NCBI GenBank assembly: GCA_030686995.1
Contig: JARVZY010002408.1
Location: forward strand, 248,001 to 312,000
Source of the DNA: Artemisia argyi
Lineage: Eukaryota; Streptophyta; Magnoliopsida; Asterales; Asteraceae
Reading direction: 5' to 3'
Length of the DNA: 64,000 nucleotides
Shown here: one piece after another, positions 43,623 to 55,060 of the stretch
Numbering within the stretch: position 1 is the stretch's first letter
How the letters are laid out: each line of letters opens with the position of its first letter
Made by a program: the position numbers and the translations under genes
The notes under the pieces: model-generated
The model's database searches: none
Told to the model about the DNA's origin: nothing
The model's input: only the letters and a program-made list of their open reading frames with translations

Positions 43623-46600
43623 GTTTGAGTTTGACTGAAAAAGTAAAGTGTGTTTATATAGCCAAAACTCAAGGGCATTATGGGGATTAAGTGAAAATTC
43701 AGTTTTTCACATCTTGACTTGTTGACCAAATCTCCATTATAAGTAGTATAGATAAAGTAGATAAGTTTTGAAGTTTTATCGCCTGTTCCATGCTTGCTTC
43801 CCCTGCTAAATACCTGAGATACATATTTAAAAGTCAACAAAAATGTTAAGGGATATCATAGAGTTTGAATTTAGTAATCATTTTGATACACAAGTAAGAT
43901 TGTATTGGAAATACAATCAGTTTAAAAATTGATATTGCAGTATATATATTGCTCTAAGTCTCATGACACGCAAAACGTTAACAAATACCGTAAAAACGGA
44001 GGTGTTTATCAAATCAATGATAATTTTGCCCTCGTGTAATAGGTGATTTGCCAATTCCTATTTTTACTCAAATATAATTATCACGACTAATACGACTAAC
44101 CACATGCATAATGACATTCCGTCAAGTATTAATGGGACAGGCTGTCAAACCTTAAATAGATCTATTCATTATATTCGCGTTCACATAATAGTGATTAATG
44201 GCTCATGATCAAGGGTCTTTTGGCAATAGGTAACTTAGGCATATATCAAGTCAGGAAGCATACATAAAATTACTTGTGATGTGTTTATAACATGTATCCC
44301 CCTCACGGAGTTTGAAAATAAGTAAATGTGAGGCTATGACTCACCTTGATTGATACTGAAATGAAGAAAATAAAGTCGGACGAATTTAGGATAACGGCTT
44401 CGAAACACAACCTGATAAATAGATTTACCTGAGAATTTGACCAAATACTATTTGGTAAATATGAACGAATAACGAATAATAATTATTCGTTATGACGAAT
44501 AGGTGATGTACAGTGTAATTCTTGTGATATGCATGATATGACAAAATATGTTATTTAAATTATCCATCGAAGTTTTACCTTTTTAATCGTAAGCAAAAAT
44601 ATTAACTTTTGAAATATCGTTATATATATTATTAACGTTACGTTAAATAATATATATAAATAAAAATAAAAGTTTAAATGCAATACTAAATAAATTTACG
44701 AAAATAGAAAATAGAAAATAAATAAGAATGATAAATAGAATATGTTTAGTCCTTGTCCTTTTCCAATTTTACCATTTTTATTCTAACGATGTTTGCGTTA
44801 CACCGTTAGTCCTTTTTATAAATAAATTACAACTATAGTCCTCTAATTGTCTAATAATCAATACTAGGCTTAGAATATCAATTTTCATCGATTTTTACCC
44901 TTAAGTTTCTGTTTTTAAAGTTTTAGTCCTTACTTTTCAATATTTACACTTTTAGTCCTTTTAGGTGTCGTTGCGTTACATTTTTAGTCCAAAATACAAA
45001 AATGATTATAAAAATTTTCTAAAAATTTCCGTGGCTTATTAAGTAAACAATAAGCTTATTTTAACTGCTTATTTGATGAAAAGCTTATTTTTTTAGCTTA
45101 TGGGCCTTTAACGAACCAAATTAAGGCCCGTTAAGATTTTTAGAGGCGAGGGCATGGAAAATGATTAGGGCTTGGCCTTGGACTATTTTTATGATTCTAA
45201 AAACGTTTTATATGGGCCCAGTGGGCTTATGGATCGTTACTTCCTATTGGGCTTAGTATAAGCCCAAACGAAATATTAAGTTTTTTTAAATAAAGTTTGG
45301 ATTTGGAATTCTTGTTAATGGCGATTTAAAATGAATAAGTTTATGTGTCGAAACGTGAGTATTTTTACAAGTTGTATAAATGAAAGTGGTAGTTTTCTAG
45401 GTGGTCTATTGAGTCGTGTTATAATATGGTACTCTTGTTACGTGAGATTTAAAGATATACAAGCGTTTTGTAGCATGTTTGGATCGTTTATATATTTGAA
45501 AAACTTATAAATATTTCTAAGTGTTTATGTAAGTTTTCATACGATGGAGCATGGTTCAAAATAGGTTTATGTGATGCATGTAACATTGAAACTAATGTGA
45601 ATTATGTGTGCTACGTGACTCCTAGGCCTTCCAAGATAGAGGCTAGCCACGTTTGTGTTCTATATGACAATATATACATGAAAACAATACGTAAAGTAAT
45701 ATACGATCGTACAAATATATATATGATGCATGAAGTGATTTTAACGTGTGATTTGAATGGAATTGAGCTTGAAATAACTTACAACACCCTTTAGGTGGTA
45801 GAGAGTCGAGAGGGAATGGATGGAACACAAGGATAATCACGTTCAAAGTATAACCCAAATATTATACGTATAACTCCAACCCGATAACCCTTTTCTTGCG
45901 TCCAAACAATATTGCAATCGACTTCTGGCTCTTAGGAATGATTTTTAGAAAGAAAGAAATATTTGAGAGAGTATGATAATTGAGAAGAACGGGTGCATGC
46001 ATGTATGCTATATATGGTCTCAATATATCACACGTAAGTGTGAAATATTTCAAGGAAACCTCATGTACAATGCATTGTCAGTAACCTAGGTTCTAGTATG
46101 AATTTTATATACTTATAATATGGTATGAGAGTGTATAAAATAAGGGAAGATGTCTTGGTGATTCATGCTCATGTCGACCACCATATAATTATGTACAAGA
46201 TTTGCTAAATCGTGTATAACTTGGATATAACTGATCATCTTTGACATTTGACGATGAAATCATCTTAGAAATGTTATTAGGAACACGTAGGAACAAACGG
46301 GAATCAAAACGGTTAAGATTTGAATAATATATGGATCGATTGATATGAATATTCGTCAAACACTTTGCCCCTTAAAAACGTATCAAACGTCGTCCAATGA
46401 ATTTGGGATTTGACACACTAATAGTTGGCTAGGTGGTAAACGAGACGGTGTAAAAATATTGGCACGTCGTGTGTAAGAATCGAGAATAAACGAGGTGTTT
46501 TGAAGGCTTGAAGCTTAGTCGAATAATTGAAATAATAAGAATTTGGAAGTTGGGCTTTGGTTTTGGGCTTATGAATAGTAAACGAGAGGTGTGCTGAAAA

Positions 46601-46879
46601 ATGATTAAGGTCCCGTTTGGATTATTAAGTGTGATTAGGAAGTTAATTAAGATTAGAAATGTAATTAGGATTTAAATGAAATATTTAAGTTTCGAGTAAC
46701 GTGTCGAGGATTAATTCTGTCATTTCGTGAATTATATTATTTTGTGATAACGACAAAATAATATAATAAGAAAAATTTCAAATTTTTCCGAGAAAATGGG
46801 AATTAGTAACGATAATGAAAGATTATTTATTTTATTAACGATATAATTACAAGAAATTTTTACAAGGTTCCACAAATTC

Positions 46880-48409
46880 TTTTTCGGTGGTAGAGTAATT
46901 CTCTTGAGCAGCGTTCATGGTTTTGCTAGCGTAGTAAATAGGTTGGAATCGCTTGTCACGCCTTTGGCCTAATACAGCTCCGACAGCATAATCGCTAGCA
47001 TCGCACATGATTTCAAAAGGTAACTCCCAGTGAGGTGTAACCATGATTGGAGCTTGTGTGAGCTCCTTTTTTAGGAGATCGAATGCATCCTTGCATTCTT
47101 GAGAGAAATTGAAAGGGGCATCCTTCATCAGCAATTGAGTCATTGGCCGAGCTATTTTGGAGAAATCTTTGATGAATCTCCGATAGAACCCGACGTGGCC
47201 CAAGAAGCTGCGTATTACTTAACAGTCGTGGGATAAGGTAACTTAGATATAGCTTCCACTTTAGCTTGGTCCACCTCAATCTCATTCCCTGAGACCTTAT
47301 GTCCTAACACAATCCCTTCTTTTACCATGGAATGACATTTTTCCCAATTTAACACCAAGTTGGTTTCCTCACAACGTTTGAGCATTTTTTTCTAGATTAG
47401 CAAGACAACGGTCGAAAGAGTTCCCGAAGACTGAAAAGTCATCCATGAAAACTTCCATGCTGTCTTCCATAAGTTCGTGAAAGATTGCGGTCATACATCG
47501 CTGAAAAATGGCGGGGGCGTTACACAGCCCAAAAGGCATTCTTTTGTAGGCTAAAGTTCCATAAGGGCAAGTAAACATGGTTTTTTCTTGGTCCTCAGGT
47601 GCTATGGGGATTTGGAAATATCCTGAGAATCCATCCAAGAAACAATAGTACTCGTGCCCAGACAATCTCTCCAACATTTGGTCAATGAATGGTAGGGGAA
47701 AGTGATCTTTCCTTGTGGCATCATTGAGCTTTCTATAATCGATGCATACCCGCCAGCCAATAACCGTTCTCTGGGGTACCATCTCACCCTTGTCGTTCTT
47801 CACCACAGTCATTCCTCCTTTCTTTGGTACAACCTGTACAGGACTAACCCACGGGCTATCCGAGATTGGGTAAATTAATCCTGCATCCAGAAGTTTGATG
47901 ACTTCTTTCTTCACTACTTCCTTAATGTTGGGATTCACCCGCCTCTGGGGTTGCACGGTAGGTTAATAATTTTCTTCCATAAGAATCTTATGCGTGCAAA
48001 AAGTTGAGTCAATCCCTTTAATGTCGGCTACACTCCATGCAAGCACTCCCTTATATTTCTTTAGGATTTCTAAGAGCTTACCTTTTTGTTCATGTTCGAG
48101 GGAAGAGTTTATGATTACCGGCAGTTGGTCCTCTCCCTGAAGGAAGGCATACTCTAGATGGTTAGGGAGTTCTTTAAGATCTAGCTTAGGGGGTTCGATA
48201 ATAGAAGGCTTAAGCTTGTTTTCGGGTTTTCGAAGTTCGAGATGTTCAGTGGTCTCCTGTCTAGGGTAAAAGGAGACTGCTCCAACATCCTCCATCTTTT
48301 CTACCTCCAACAAGGGGAGAAAACTCTCATCCCGTAACCAGCCTTCCTCGATCTGTTCATCAACATAGTCATCAATGACATCCGTGAGTTCATCGACCTC
48401 CCCAATGAA
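46880..48409 (-). pseudogene. Athila-A reverse transcriptase and RNase H start
   Basis: From 48409 leftward: a linker (LELRKPENKLKPSIIEPPKL, LEYAFL...LPVII), a TAA at 47963-47965, then RT (VVKKEVIKLLDAGLIYPISD, GWRVCIDYRKLNDATRKDHF, CFLDGFSGYFQIPI, FTCPYGTLAYKRMPFGLCNA, catalytic VFMDDFSVFG at about 47444-47415). An extra A in a run at 47395-47401 shifts the frame after ANLEK, and another lesion lies near 47217. The next piece has GHVGFYRRFIKDFSKIARPM and the RNase H start (CDASDYAVGAVLGQR, IYYASKTMNAAQENY). It stops at 46880, where Gypsy-B is inserted; the continuation is at 9495-10019. Confidence 0.93.
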
Positions 48410-49384
48410 TTAGAGCCGGTTAGTTGCTTCGAGAGAGAGGTCCATAGTGTCTTTAATGTCGAAGGTTAAGCTATCGGTTCCTACTCGTAAGGTTAACTTG
48501 TCGTCATGAACATCAATGACTGCACGAGCGGTAGCAAGAAATGGTCTCCCTAAGATGATGGGTACCAAGTCATCCTCCTCCATCTCCAAGATTACGAAGT
48601 CAATTGGGAATTTGAATTTTCCAACCTTGACTAGCACATTCTCGCATATCCCTACGGGGTATTTGACTGATCTATCGGCTAGTTGGATGTTCATACAGGT
48701 GGGCTTTAATCCGGAGTATCCTAGTTTAAGGAACACGGAGTGAGGCATGAGGTTGATACTCGCCTCTAAATCGGCAAGAGCATTCTTTATCGATAGAGAT
48801 CCTATGGAACAGGGCAAGGTGAAGCTGCCTGGATCGTCTACCTTTTTTGGTAGCCCTCGATAGGTCACCACCGAACATTCTTCCCCCAGAGTCACAAGAC
48901 CCTCGAGTTTCTTTCGGTTAGCGAGCAATCTTTTAAAGTATGTGCTATACTTTGGCATGTGGTAGCAGGCATCAAGGAGGGGTATGGTGATCACTGAGTC
49001 TTTTAGATATGACAAGAATCTTTTATTATCGTTCTCAGTTTTTTGGTTTTTTAATCGGGATGGGAATGGGATTCTCACAGGTTGGTTAAGTGGGGTCGAT
49101 GGGGATGGGATCGCCAAGGGAGGTTGTTTGGGAGCCTCGCTGCTCACATCACCCTCCTCTTCGCGAGGCTTGCTTGGATCGGGGGTGATAGGGTGTGAGC
49201 TCGGGTAAAGGGGGTCCTTGGTTGTTGTCCCAGCTCGAGTGGTTATCGCGAGCATGGGGTCTTTTTGGCTTACTGACGGCATGTCTTGGTTATCAAGGGT
49301 GAAGTTAAGCTTGTTGAACCATTCTTCGATGTCATTCTGTTGCTCATCGACAAGTTCATCAAGACCTTTTAATTGTAAGCCTTT
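48410..49384 (-). pseudogene. Athila-A protease region
   Basis: Same frame as gag upstream and RT downstream, bounded by TAA codons at 49385-49387 and 48410-48412. It begins with a Pro/Ser-rich stretch, then KRFLSYLKDSVITIPLLDAC, LVTLGEECSV, and the retropepsin core: ADLEASINLMPHSVF, LADRSVKYPVGI, FVILEMEEDDLVPIILGRPF. The usual DLGAS has Glu for Gly here (about 48766), so even with catalytic Asp present the active-site loop is probably broken. The protease would process gag-pol in an active relative. Confidence 0.9.
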
Positions 49385-50663
49385 TTATTGAGTGAAGTGA
49401 CCAAGGTCATCTTCAAAAGTGCTCCTGATTTCAAATTCAGGGCCTTCCTCTCCTTCTTTTCTCTTTACCAGATTTCCCCAAAGGGTGTAATCGTCGTTTT
49501 GGTAAAAAGGCAAAAGGGAGGCGTCAACATAGATGTCACCTCCTGACAAGCACGCATGTTCAGTCGTAGGTTCTCCTCCGCATTCCTCTACCTCGTGCGG
49601 GCCCCCACAGTAGTCGTAGATTAAATAAGGATTTGTAAGTTGTTTAGGTAATTGCGACCCAGCTGGGTATTCCATTCTTTTGTGAATTTTTCTTAGCCGA
49701 TCTGAGGATGTTGAGGTGATTTCAGACATGCTAGCAGTCGACTCAGGTTCATCCCAAGTGTCATCCTGGTCTTGAGCATATTCCTCAATCCTATTCCATC
49801 CTTCCTCGGCACTAAGATTGGCTAATCTCCCTTTTCTAGAATTGTTGATTCCATTCCGGTCATTTGAGGAGACATTGTCGTAGAAGATTTGGACCAGAAG
49901 CCAGAGTTCGATGCCATGATGGGGAACTTGTCTTATTAAATCCTTGAATCTAATCCACAATTTATGGAAGGGTTCGTCCTTCCCTTTTCGGAAGCGGAGG
50001 ATCCTATCCCTAAACGCTGAGGTTTTCCCTGCTGGAAAGAACGCCTCATAAAATTTGGATATGAGTTGCTCCCATGTGAAAATAGATTCAGAGGGAAGTT
50101 TATCATACAAACTCTTTCGCTTTTTTGTAAAAGGTGAAAGGGAAGAATTGTAATCGGGACGTGTTTCTAGTAGCCCCATCCGTATGGAGGGTGTCTACTA
50201 TTTTCAAGAAGTCCTTGATGTGTTGAATCGGGTCATCATCATCTAGTCCAAAAAACTTGCACACACTTTAGACAAGCCAGACATCGGTCGCATGCAAGAC
50301 CTCATTGGTGTGTTCGTTTGGGAAGACAATGTCGTTTGAGAAGCCACGAGGATTTGGGGAGGAGTAGTCTTTAAGGTGCTTACGAGTGGGAGTTGCGGGG
50401 GTACTCATATCGTTGTTGGATTGGGAGCTAGGGGTTGTAAGGTGATTTTCTGAATTTTCTTCAGAAAGGGGTGCATCAAAATCGATGGCTATGCTGGATG
50501 GTTCAGGTGTTGAGAGAGATCGTCTTAACCTACGCATTTCTCTATCAGGTTTTGCATAGGGCAAAACAAGGTCTCTAACGGAACTACGACTCCTAGTGAT
50601 TCTAAGGTTAGAGAATTCGTCGGTTGCATGATGGCGAATGGTGGAGATTACGAACAAAGGCAC
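49385..50663 (-). pseudogene. Athila-A gag
   Basis: The start lies about 110 bp after the primer-binding site. The first ORF (50663-50268) has the N-terminal basic/Ser-rich region and ends at a TAA; the frame continues with DDDDPIQHIKDFLKIVDTLH, then shifts near 50113. The second ORF (50179-49385) gives DKLPSESIFTWEQLISKFYE, FFPAGKTSAFRDRILRFRKG, EPFHKLWIRFKDLIRQVPHH and a partial knuckle (CGGPHEVEEC). This is the retrotrans_gag core and zinc region of Athila-type elements. It forms the particle shell in active relatives. Confidence 0.9.
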
Positions 50664-50773
50664 GAAGAAATAGATAGACTAAAGAAAACCTAAAAATAAA
50701 AATAAAATCTTACTAGAAAGGAATCTAGTAAGTAGACCTAATAAAAAGAAATCCTAACCTAGACAATAACTAT

Positions 50774-50792
50774 TCCCCGGGCTGCGGCGCCA
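50774..50792 (-). other. Primer-binding site of Athila-A
   Basis: Minus strand TGGCGCCGCAGCCCGGGGA matches the tRNA-Asp complement at both ends, with a changed middle. Athila-D has the identical site at 56563-56581. Confidence 0.8.
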
Positions 50793-50798
50793 AAAACA

Positions 50799-52221
50799 TG
50801 ATGCGTGGGAATTGCACCAGGCTTTACCTCTCGAGGGATCTCGAGAAGCTTACAACCCCCACCAGGCAGTGTACCTGATCATTGTAGTATAGTATAGTGA
50901 CAAGTACCGGGGGATTGATCGTTCAACTCAGGAATAGTGTCGCTAGGATTAGAAAGCCTAAGGACTAGGTCTAGAGGTGAGGGATGATTCTTTTTGTATT
51001 TTTTTATTTTTTATAAAAGCAATTAAAATCTCGGTTTTTAGAAGAGTGGGCGGAATTAGTTGCTAGTCAACTAACCCAATAACTAAGATGCAATCAAAAT
51101 AAAATAACAAAAATGAAAATAAAGTTAATTAAACTAGTGGTGTGAACAATATGTGGGAGAATTGTGTTTACGTAGATTTCACTACTCCCTAGATATCTTT
51201 TACAGGTTAATTGTTTGTTACAGTTGCGTGGATGACGGGTTATATTCCTTAATACCAGTCGTGGAGTGGCGTACTTACTTCCCCAACTATATAAGCACCT
51301 ACTTCACTCCTATGTCGAGCCTGCAAGAAGCTCCTAACATGGGATCACTAGAATTCGTTTATGCATTAAATACAACCATAAAAACCTAGTACACATCGGT
51401 TCATGTTTCTTAAGACGTTCAAGCAAGTTACACAATGGAGATCTGCCAGTTTTCTTAAGCCTAACATTGAAATCATTCATCCATTACAACTATAAACAAG
51501 CAATCAACCTATAATCAACATCTAGGTTTCATTACATCTAAGCAAACACACAAGAGATCTAGCCTAGCATGTTAAAATGAAGACAAGCGTAAGATATATT
51601 CAAACAACACATGGACATATTGAATGAATTGAAAGGATACTTATCTTAATTGAACATGAAGGGTTTAAAAAGGTGAAAGCACTTGAAAATACTGTAAAAG
51701 TCGTGTTAGGGTTTATTAAGTTCGACCCTAAAATTCTCCTCTCCAATTCTCCTCCCCTTAGAATGAAAATTACAAAAACTATATATAGATTTCCTAAGGC
51801 GACGGCGTCAAGAAGAAAGTTCTGACGCCATCAACCCGCCGACAAAAATATTCTCGGATTGCCTAGATCCAGATCTGACACCGTCATGTGTAATCTTGTT
51901 CTGGGCCGTCACCACTTTTACTCTTGACGGCCTTGATCTGACGCCGTCACTTTTTCTCTGGGCCGTCACCTCTTTTGCTCTTGACATCGTCATAAAATTG
52001 CTCTTGACGCCGTCAGGTACTGTTCCCAGCAAGGAAAATTAAGACTTTGCCATTTTCTTCACTTTTATGCTCCAAAAACGTCCAAAATGCTCCCCTTTCC
52101 AGAATTCACTCCCAAAGTATCTAAAATCACAAAAGGAATGATTTAGGGCAATATTTGATCAAATAAATTCCAATTCCGGCTTAAATGACCCCCTAAAAAC
52201 GGATCATTTTTTGCCTCATCA
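50799..52221 (-). mobile_element. Athila-A 5' LTR (1.42 kb)
   Basis: Plus view TGATGCGTGGG to CGCCTCATCA. On the minus strand the order is U3 with the TGACG array (52018-51800), a TATATATA box (about 51780-51787), then R/U5 and the primer-binding site. The outer flank TGAAG at 52222-52226 matches the flank of the displaced terminus at 4024-4028. Confidence 0.9.
51800..52018. repeat. TGACG palindrome array, Athila-A LTR
   Basis: Alternating TGACG(C/G)CGTCA palindromes and GGCCGTCA half units at 20-35 bp spacing, ending 13 bp from the TATA-like box. Some units carry a single change (TGACGCCATCA, TGACATCGTCA). Confidence 0.88.
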
Positions 52222-52325
52222 TGAAGACAAGTTGTAGATAAGGTAGGGGAATATTCTAGTCAAGTAGAGACAAGTTCTAGTCATGATAGAGACAAGTTCT
52301 AGTTATGATAGAGACAAGTTATAGT
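52222..52325 (-). mobile_element. Gypsy-C copy 2, left piece
   Basis: Directly continues 57999 when Athila-D is removed, and matches 6565-6670. It holds the 22-bp repeat array into which Athila-D inserted. Confidence 0.85.
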
Positions 52326-53418
52326 TGATACGTGGGGATCGAACCAGGCTTTACCTCTCAAGAGATCTTGAGAAGCTTACAACCCCCACCAGGCAGTGTA
52401 CCTGATCGTTGTAGTATAGTATAGTGACAAGTACCGGGGGATTGATTGTTCAGCTAGGAATAGTGTCGCTAGGATTACAAAACCTAAATACTAGTTCTAG
52501 AGATGAGAGATGATTCTTTTTGTATTTTTATATTTTTATGAAAGCAAATTAAAAATCTCGGGTTTGAAGGATTTTGGGCGGAATTAGTTGCTAGTCAATT
52601 AACCCAATACTAAGATGCAATCAAAATAAAATACTAAAAATGAAAATAAACTATATTAAACTAAGGTTGTGAGCAATAAGTGGGAGAAATGTGTTTACTT
52701 AGATTTCACTACTCCCAAGATATCATAAACAAGTAATCAACACATAATCAACATCTAGGTTTTATTAGATCTAAGCAAACACAAAATAAATCTAGCCTAG
52801 CATGGTGGAATTAAGACAAGCACAAGATATAGACAACCAACACATAGACATATTGATTGAATTAAGAAAAGACTTATCTTAATAACACATGTAAGGATTC
52901 AAGGGTTGAAAACCCTTGAAAAGCTGTAAAATTCATATATGGTTCGGCCTTAGGGTTTCTCCAAACTTTTTCCTCTTTTAATGAATAAAATTAGAAAACT
53001 ATATATAGATATTAGAGGCTGACGGCGTCAAGAACAAATGGTTGACGCCGTCATCTCGCCGCCAAAATAATCCTCGGACTGCCTTGATCTACATCTGACG
53101 CCGTCATGTTGTCCATTTTTGCAGGCCGTCACACTTTTAATTCTTGACGCTCTACTTGTGACGCCTTCCTTTCTGTACTGGGTCGTCATGGTCTTTACTC
53201 TTGACGCCGTCACACACTGTTCCCAGCATGGAAAATTAAGTCTTTGGCGTTTTCTTCACTTTTATGCTCCAAAAACGTCCGAATTGCTTCTATTTCCAGA
53301 TTTCACTCCCAAAGCACCTAAAATCACAAAAGGAACGATTTAGGGCAATATTTGATCAAATAAATTCAATTCCAGGCTTAAATGACCCCCTAAAAATGGA
53401 TCGTTTTTCGCCTCATCA
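52326..53418 (-). mobile_element. Athila-D 3' LTR (1.09 kb, internally deleted)
   Basis: It lacks about 293 bp present in the other LTR (roughly 56990-57283), the junction lying at a shared ATC, and lacks one 25-bp array unit. TATATATA is at 53000-53007 and the first palindrome at 53020-53030. Confidence 0.9.
53020..53220. repeat. TGACG palindrome array, Athila-D 3' LTR
   Basis: Starts with perfect TGACGGCGTCA 12 bp from the TATA-like box. Includes TGACGCCGTCA, GGCCGTCAC and decayed units. Confidence 0.88.
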
Positions 53419-53997
53419 TATACCCTTACACTTTAGATTTGCTTCTCCTCAAGTAAATGCGCTTTTATTCTACTCAAAATACAAGTTAGGGGTCATTTAA
53501 CACTAATATAAAAGTAATTACAACAAATAATCATTCCACTAAAGACCAAAGACAAGCACGGAGGTCATATACTAGCACCTCACAAATAGTGTTTAGATAC
53601 TCACATCTCTCGGGTGTAATAAAGTATAAATTACAATATGGAAACGGAAGATATCTCTCACTACCTGTCATAGCAAAATAGATTACCATAGGCTTGGGAA
53701 AGGATCAAACCTCCACCACATGGCGTAAGCACCTAGGATAAACTATCAAAGAGGTCTTTTAAAGGGTTGTAACGTTAGGTGTAAGGATATGAAATACACG
53801 GTTTTGTTAGATATAGGCAGTCTTTACTGGTGGCGAGTTAACAATCTTGGTTAATTATATGTACAATGTGGCGTTGCTAAGCCAAGACTAGACTCGACTT
53901 AAGCTAATAAATGAAAGATAACAAAAACATAAAATGAACATAGAATAAAAAGGATGGTAGTCCGTATGTTTTTTCTCTTTTTTTTTCTTGTTTTTTC

Positions 53998-53999
<2 letters not shown>

Positions 54000-54042
<43 letters not shown>
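54000..54042. repeat. 43-base T-run
   Basis: Uninterrupted T (A on the element's sense strand), in a region where a related copy at 12350 has only a short A-rich tract. Confidence 0.95.
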
Positions 54043-54044
<2 letters not shown>

Positions 54045-55060
54045 ATACACTCTTACCCTACCATCCAAAATAATACATCATAGGGAATAAATGTTCCCCT
54101 TACACTTGAATCTTTACATACTTTACAATAAACTAATCTAATGACTCGAATTAAGAAAATCAAAACACTTGGAGTACTTTTAAGATTAATGCACATATGG
54201 GGGGTAATATATGATGTTCTTCCCCATTACTTCATAAAATAAGTACTTTACCCATGAGTCCCAATCATCCCAAAACAATATGTACAAGGATATGACTCGA
54301 CTTAGCAACCATGTAATCAACTAGATAATTAACTTAGGGTTTAACATATAACAATAATGCACTAAAGATGAGTGCATACACGGAAGGCTAAGGCGATTTG
54401 GGTGTACATTTAAGTGAGGTGTAATAAATTCTTCCTTTAAGTAAAATGCTTAAAGTTAGAAACGAAAGGATAGGCTCGGAGGGGTGTACTAGGGGATTCG
54501 TGTACTAAAAATGAGTACAACGCTAAGGTGTGGGAAAAATTAGTTGACTTAACTAGCCAAGTAATATGACTTAAATGGTCAAGTAATTATAATACGGGTT
54601 TAACACAAGGGTAATCCTAATGCCTCTTATCATGTAGTAAATCCTACTACACGAATGTAGTCTCACTAGCGGTCTCGGGATGCATCACTATCGCAAGTTC
54701 TAGAATCTAAATGCTACCGGTACAATCATAAGCACTAATAGTAAATGCTTTTCCTATCAAATCTAAAGGCGAACCTCACATATTTGGGTGGAAAATTTTT
54801 CTAAATGGTACGGTTTTGTGCTAGTCATACAATCTCCTATCCATGAGACGCTTGCTATGTGAGAAAACAGACAAAGCAACCTCGCATAAAATCGGCGGCA
54901 ATCTACATAAGTTACTAAATCCTAGAAAACAAAGTAAGATATAATGCTTGTGGAATGAAGTTTGCAGATTTCCTGGAGATTATAAAACTTAATAATTCAA
55001 CAAAAACTGTAAAACTCCGTTAGAAAAACAAAACTGGTAAAATTTCCAGATTTTTACACA

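Larger units (their letters stand above)
41413..43752 (-). mobile_element. Probable non-autonomous Helitron
   Basis: On the minus strand it begins TCTATACTACTTATAATGG (43752) and ends in a hairpin (CCGTTGC, TAT, GCACGG) followed by GTATTCGTCTAG at 41413. The flanking bases are A before TC and T after CTAG, the A/T insertion preference of Helitrons. No RepHel protein is encoded. Inside are a TATATAAAC box (about 43654-43662), a 36-bp tandem duplication (43550-43622), and exon-like segments with GT/AG borders. This looks like a Helitron carrying captured gene parts. Confidence 0.75.
10020..46874 (-). mobile_element. Gypsy-B, large nested LTR retrotransposon
   Basis: The outer limits are TGTAACACCCCC at 10020 and CCACA at 46874, flanked by the perfect 5-bp duplication AATTC (10015-10019 and 46875-46879). 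On the minus strand the order is 5' LTR (46874-41192), primer-binding site, coiled-coil/gag region, zinc knuckles, protease and partial RT (to 34472). Later insertions and rearrangements fill 10821-34471. The integrase is not found and was lost in these events. Domain style (initiator-Met primer, long LTR, two zinc knuckles, protease DSGADKSF) suggests a chromovirus of the Tekay/Del type; the lineage is inferred. Confidence 0.85.
41192..46874 (-). mobile_element. Gypsy-B 5' LTR, carrying a Helitron
   Basis: Plus view TGTAACACCCCC to GGTTCCACA. Without the 2.34-kb Helitron it is about 3.34 kb, close to LTR-H and the Gypsy-C LTR. 44140-44350 is related to the Gypsy-C LTR (AATAGATCTATT, ATATTCGCGTT, GTATCCCCCT.ACGG). 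46049-46570 is nearly identical to 10299-10820. Open frames inside (for example 45597-45794) are short and not supported. Confidence 0.85.

Noticed and set aside
51153..51389. Twin 78-codon ORFs at 51153-51389 and 56942-57178 (MGE(L/M)CL start)
   Set aside because: They lie on the antisense strand of Athila LTRs in R/U5 and are shared only because the LTRs are related.
53028..53213. Minus-strand ORFs in the Athila LTRs (53028-53213, 57585-57797, 51808-52032) with similar sequences
   Set aside because: They are translations of the TGACG palindrome arrays in U3, next to the TATA box. Similarity follows from repeat DNA, not from protein conservation.
54000..54042. Poly-T as the tail of a LINE or processed pseudogene
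   Set aside because: No target-site duplication or reverse-transcribed gene adjoins it, and it lies inside the Athila-D internal region, where the related copy has a shorter A-rich tract.
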